A stretch of 64,000 nt of DNA, taken from Bombilactobacillus bombi (lineage in GTDB: Bacteria; Bacillota; Bacilli; Lactobacillales; Lactobacillaceae). Below the pieces are notes generated by a model, which was not told the DNA's origin, did no database searches, and worked only from the letters and a program-made list of their open reading frames with translations. Positions 60,830 to 64,000 of this stretch are shown piece after piece (the first letter of the stretch is position 1; each line of letters begins with the position of its first letter). The position numbers and the translations under genes were made by a program. The DNA is taken from NCBI RefSeq assembly GCF_964340835.1, contig NZ_OZ204251.1; one strand, written 5' to 3'.

Positions 60830-63046
60830 TCAATTAATGACTCTTTTGACGTTATAGACATCAGGAATATTATTAATCTTCGCTATAATATCTTTCAAAT
60901 GCTCTAAATTCCGAACTCCCACCGTTAAGGAAACATGTGCCATCCGATCATGGTCCATTCGGCCATTAACATCATTGAGCATGTTCGTTTGTTTATTAAC
61001 GATTTGTAAAATATCATTTAATAATCCATTGCGATTAAAACCAAAAACTTCTAGTTTGACTAGATATTGATGATTATAAACGTTGCCCCAACTAGCTTCA
61101 ATCAAGCGATCAGTTTGCTCTTCTTGAATATTAGGGCAGTTTTCACGATGAATTGTAATTCCACGTCCCTTAGTAATATAACCAACGATTGCATCTCCCG
61201 GAATAGGTGTACAACATTTAGCCATATGAATTAAAAGATTTTCGACACCTTGAATATGAATTTCACGATCATCTGTTTCCAAGGCGGTATCACTGTGATC
61301 GTTGTTGTTTTCATCTTTATTAGAATCATCGCTCATAATCCGATCTTCATATTCGGCCTTTTTTTGTTGCTCAGCTTTTTTTCGATCAGATTCTGTTAAG
61401 CGATTAGCCACTCCAATAACAGATACTTCACCATACCCTACTGCGGCTAACAGTTCATCTTCAGTGGCAAAATTATAACGTTCCAAAACGGGCTGTAAAG
61501 CCTTTTTATTTAAATAATTTTTAGGGGCAAAATTACGATCTAAGAGTTCCCGTTCAATTTTATTGCGCCCAGTTTCGATATTTTGCTGACGATCAACACT
61601 TTTGAAATAACGTTTAATTTTATTACGTGCTCGTGTAGTATAAACAATATTTTCCCAATCTCGACTCGGAGCGGCATTAGATTGAGTTAATAATTCGACT
61701 AAATCACCATTATGCAACTTATAATCCAAAGGGACAATTTTTCCGTTTACCTTAGCCCCAGTAGTGTGATTACCAACTTCCGTATGGACTTGATAAGCAA
61801 AATCTAGAGGTACTGCACCCTTAGGCAATTCTAAGACTTCTCCTTTGGGTGTAAAAACATACACCCGATCACTAAACACATCGCCTTTAATGTTTTTCAT
61901 GAAATCAGCATCAGTCGAAGATTCTTCTTGAATCTCCATAATTTCACGAAAGACATCAATTTGGTGATCATTATTATCTAGGGCAATTTTTTCTTTTTTA
62001 CCTTCTTTGTAAGCCCAATGAGCAGCTACCCCATATTCAGCAATTTCATGCATTTTATAGGTGCGGATTTGCACTTCTAAAGGACGACCCTGCGGACCAA
62101 TGACCGTTGTGTGTAAAGATTGGTAACCATTAACTTTAGGAACTGCAATATAATCTTTAAAACGTCCAGGCATGGGTTTCCACTTTGAGTGAATATTTCC
62201 CAGCACACCATAACAATCTCTTACGGAATTAACCATAATTCGAATAGCTAGTAAATCATACAACTCTTCAAACCTTTTATGCTTCTCGACCATTTTTTTA
62301 TAAATTGAATATATATGCTTAGCACGGCCACTAATTTCATAAGAAATATGCAGCTGATCAATATTATCTTTGACTTCTTTAATAGCACCTTGAATATATT
62401 CTTCTCGCTGAGCACGTTTAGAATTCATTAAATGCACAATACGATAATATTGCTGTGGATTTAGATAACGCAAAGACAAATCTTCAAGTTCCCACTTAAT
62501 TGTACTAATACCTAACCGGTCAGCCAATGGCGCATAAATTTCTAAAGTTTCATTAGCAATTCGCCGTTGTTTATCTGCACGTAAGTGATTTAATGTCCGC
62601 ATATTATGTAGACGGTCGGCTAATTTAACCATAATTACCCGCATATCTTGCGCCGTTGCTAAAAGCATTTTTCGATGATTAGCAGCTAAAAGTTGTTGAT
62701 GAGATTCATACTTGTATTTAGAAATTTTAGTTACGCCTTCAACAATATTGGCTACATCATTGCCAAATAATTCTCGAATATCTTCTGAAATAATATTAGT
62801 ATCTTCAACCACATCATGTAAAAAGCCAGCTGAAATAGTATCCGGATCCATTTTTAAATTAGCTAAAATTGCTGCCACTTGAATGGGATGGATAATATAT
62901 GGTTCTCCAGAAGCTCTTTTTTGATCACGATGGACGTAAGCCGCCATTTGATAGGCCTTTTTGATATAATCAATATGCCGTTCATTCATATAAGAGGCAC
63001 AAAGATCAAAAACTTCTTGTGCCGTATAAATTTTTTCTTTTGGCAT
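60830..63046 (-). CDS. relA: Bifunctional (p)ppGpp synthetase/hydrolase RelA/SpoT (Rel)
   Basis: 738 residues. The N-terminal hydrolase HD domain has YIIHPIQVAAILANLKMDPD and TISAGFLHDVVEDT. The synthetase domain (about 230-340) has RIMVNSVRDCYGVLGNIHSK and FKDYIAVPKVNGYQSLHTTV. TGS near 390-450 is DRVYVFTPKGEVLELPKGAV; C-terminal zinc-finger/ACT begins MAKCCTPIPGDAIVGYITKG. Makes and degrades the stringent alarmone. Start ATG 63046, with GGTGGGAG before it. Confidence 0.97.
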   Translation of the reverse strand: MPKEKIYTAQEVFDLCASYMNERHIDYIKKAYQMAAYVHRDQKRASGEPYIIHPIQVAAILANLKMDPDTISAGFLHDVVEDTNIISEDIRELFGNDVANIVEGVTKISKYKYESHQQLLAANHRKMLLATAQDMRVIMVKLADRLHNMRTLNHLRADKQRRIANETLEIYAPLADRLGISTIKWELEDLSLRYLNPQQYYRIVHLMNSKRAQREEYIQGAIKEVKDNIDQLHISYEISGRAKHIYSIYKKMVEKHKRFEELYDLLAIRIMVNSVRDCYGVLGNIHSKWKPMPGRFKDYIAVPKVNGYQSLHTTVIGPQGRPLEVQIRTYKMHEIAEYGVAAHWAYKEGKKEKIALDNNDHQIDVFREIMEIQEESSTDADFMKNIKGDVFSDRVYVFTPKGEVLELPKGAVPLDFAYQVHTEVGNHTTGAKVNGKIVPLDYKLHNGDLVELLTQSNAAPSRDWENIVYTTRARNKIKRYFKSVDRQQNIETGRNKIERELLDRNFAPKNYLNKKALQPVLERYNFATEDELLAAVGYGEVSVIGVANRLTESDRKKAEQQKKAEYEDRIMSDDSNKDENNNDHSDTALETDDREIHIQGVENLLIHMAKCCTPIPGDAIVGYITKGRGITIHRENCPNIQEEQTDRLIEASWGNVYNHQYLVKLEVFGFNRNGLLNDILQIVNKQTNMLNDVNGRMDHDRMAHVSLTVGVRNLEHLKDIIAKINNIPDVYNVKRVIN

Positions 63047-63096
63047 CTCCCACCACCAACTTTCACAATATTATAAATTAAAATATTATAATCATT

Positions 63097-63438
63097 TTAA
63101 TATTTTTTGGTCAAAAGAAAAGCTAAATATTCAACTAGTATATATAAAAAGAAGAACAAATACGCATAAATACTGAGTGTATAATGAATCAATACTAAAA
63201 ATAAAAAAGCACCGGGAAAAATACCAAAAGTCCATTTAGGCTGATGAGATTTTTTTATCCATCTGCCCATAACAATGGAAACACTAATATTTATAATTAT
63301 AAATATTAGGCCAATTCGCCAAGATTTGCCTAGATGAAAGCTACTAGCAATCAATGGCAAAGTAACAGCAATTAATAATGCTAATAAAACAATTTTGCAG
63401 TAGGCAGAATGCCAAAATTTTAATATTTTTATTTTCAC
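63097..63438 (-). CDS. Small membrane protein of unknown function
   Basis: 113 residues with four predicted TM segments (IVLLALLIAVTLPLIASSF, IGLIFIIINISVSIVMGRW, FGIFPGAFLFLVLIHYTLSI, YLFFFLYILVEYLAFLLT) and basic ends. Overlaps rsmE by 4 bp, so it is co-transcribed with it. It sits between rsmE and relA. No family recognised with confidence. Confidence 0.65.
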   Translation of the reverse strand: MKIKILKFWHSAYCKIVLLALLIAVTLPLIASSFHLGKSWRIGLIFIIINISVSIVMGRWIKKSHQPKWTFGIFPGAFLFLVLIHYTLSIYAYLFFFLYILVEYLAFLLTKKY

Positions 63439-64000
63439 TTTGAAAGATCCTTATCTAATTCAATTTGATATGACAATGCACTTAAAAAATATAAAGGTGC
63501 TGTCTCTGCACGTAAAATTCTTGGCCCTAAACCACATGGATTATAATCATTTTGCCTCAATTGCGCGATTTCTTCAACCGTAAACCCGCCTTCAGGACCA
63601 AATAGACAAAAAATTGACTGTTGTGGATTAATAGTGTGCAAAGCAGCGGCTAAGTTGCTGCTTTCATTTTGTTTAGCTGCTTCTTCATAAGCCACCAAGC
63701 AAAAATCTGCACTTTTAGCAGCTATTAGCTGCTCTAAGGTAGCAAAATAATGTACTTGAGGCACCAACAGTCGATGCGCTTGTTGCGCTGCATTCAGCGC
63801 AATTTGATTAAGTCGAGTTAATTTTTTAGAAACCACCGTATCTGACCATTTCATAATTGAATATTGTGATTTAAAAAAAATAATTTCATGGGCTCCTAAT
63901 TCAGTAGCTTTTTGAGTAATCCAATCAACTTTATCCTTTTTAGATAAGGCACAAGCAATTATTGCCTTTACAGGCAACTCACTATAGGCGCGAGGCTGTG
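63435..64000 (-). CDS. rsmE: 16S rRNA (uracil1498-N3)-methyltransferase, partial
   Basis: SPOUT methyltransferase; the frame is open to the right edge, so the N-terminal part (roughly 60 residues of about 245) lies outside. Visible are PRAYSELPVKAIIACALSKK, DWITQKATELGAHEIIFFKS, LFGPEGGFTVEEIAQLR and LGPRILRAETAPLYFLSALS, the trefoil-knot SAM site. An internal TTG at 63977 is not the start, as homology continues beyond it. Confidence 0.92.
   Translation of the reverse strand, partial: QPRAYSELPVKAIIACALSKKDKVDWITQKATELGAHEIIFFKSQYSIMKWSDTVVSKKLTRLNQIALNAAQQAHRLLVPQVHYFATLEQLIAAKSADFCLVAYEEAAKQNESSNLAAALHTINPQQSIFCLFGPEGGFTVEEIAQLRQNDYNPCGLGPRILRAETAPLYFLSALSYQIELDKDLSK

Overview
This is a low-GC Gram-positive chromosome segment, almost certainly from the Lactobacillales and probably Lactobacillaceae. 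That reading rests on AGGAGG-type ribosome binding sites, T-box control of glyQS, the order glyQ-glyS-dnaG-rpoD, PepN/PepT peptidases and a Bacillus-style SOS box. The species cannot be fixed from sequence alone. I see no rRNA, tRNA or CRISPR array.

Layout. (1) 1-9.1 kb is a defence and efflux zone. It holds a PadR-controlled DHA2 drug exporter, a LanFEG-like ABC immunity module with an XRE membrane regulator (one permease frameshifted), a second BcrAB-like ABC pair, and an MFS transporter followed by a decayed methyltransferase. (2) 9.1-18.8 kb is a very AT-rich, heavily eroded accessory island. Two direct-repeat copies of an unknown two-TM protein gene (10.1 and 18.0 kb) bracket most of it. 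Between them lie a decayed microcin C7-like locus, plasmid-type genes (ribbon-helix-helix protein, oriT-like structure, resolvase remnant) and several toxin-antitoxin modules in different stages of decay. (3) 18.9-24.5 kb carries an FtsX-type ABC exporter and an SOS-controlled umuC-yolD pair. (4) 25-32.5 kb is a complete deoxyribonucleoside salvage operon (deoC-deoB-pdp-deoD-nupC plus an NCS2 purine permease) with its divergent DeoR regulator and a clear operator. (5) 32.5-64 kb is conserved core: pepN, a Zn alcohol dehydrogenase, tautomerase/pepT with a tandem duplication, nif3-trmK, rpoD-dnaG-glyS-glyQ with a T-box, recO-era-cdd-ybeY-phoH, yqeY-rpsU, ppsR, a prolyl peptidase, nfo, yitT, msrB-aspS-hisS, an SH3b amidase, HAD-dtd-relA and the end of rsmE.

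The most notable system is the microcin C-like locus at 11.3-14.3 kb. A 20-residue ORF ending in asparagine (MKLIVIKKDSERSSSIFGYN) has its own Shine-Dalgarno and is followed by an attenuator-like hairpin. It lies upstream of a TPR protein gene (now broken) and an intact MFS exporter, and divergently from a broken gene. That gene combines an RRE/PqqD-like N-terminus with ThiF/MccB signatures (SNLNRQ, IPWSYTGIGP, CYNC). The combination fits MccA, MccB and MccC and suggests an undescribed, recently decayed peptidyl-nucleotide antibiotic cluster.

Many genes in region 2 are interrupted. Those entries are marked as pseudogenes, with the frameshifts and stops stated.
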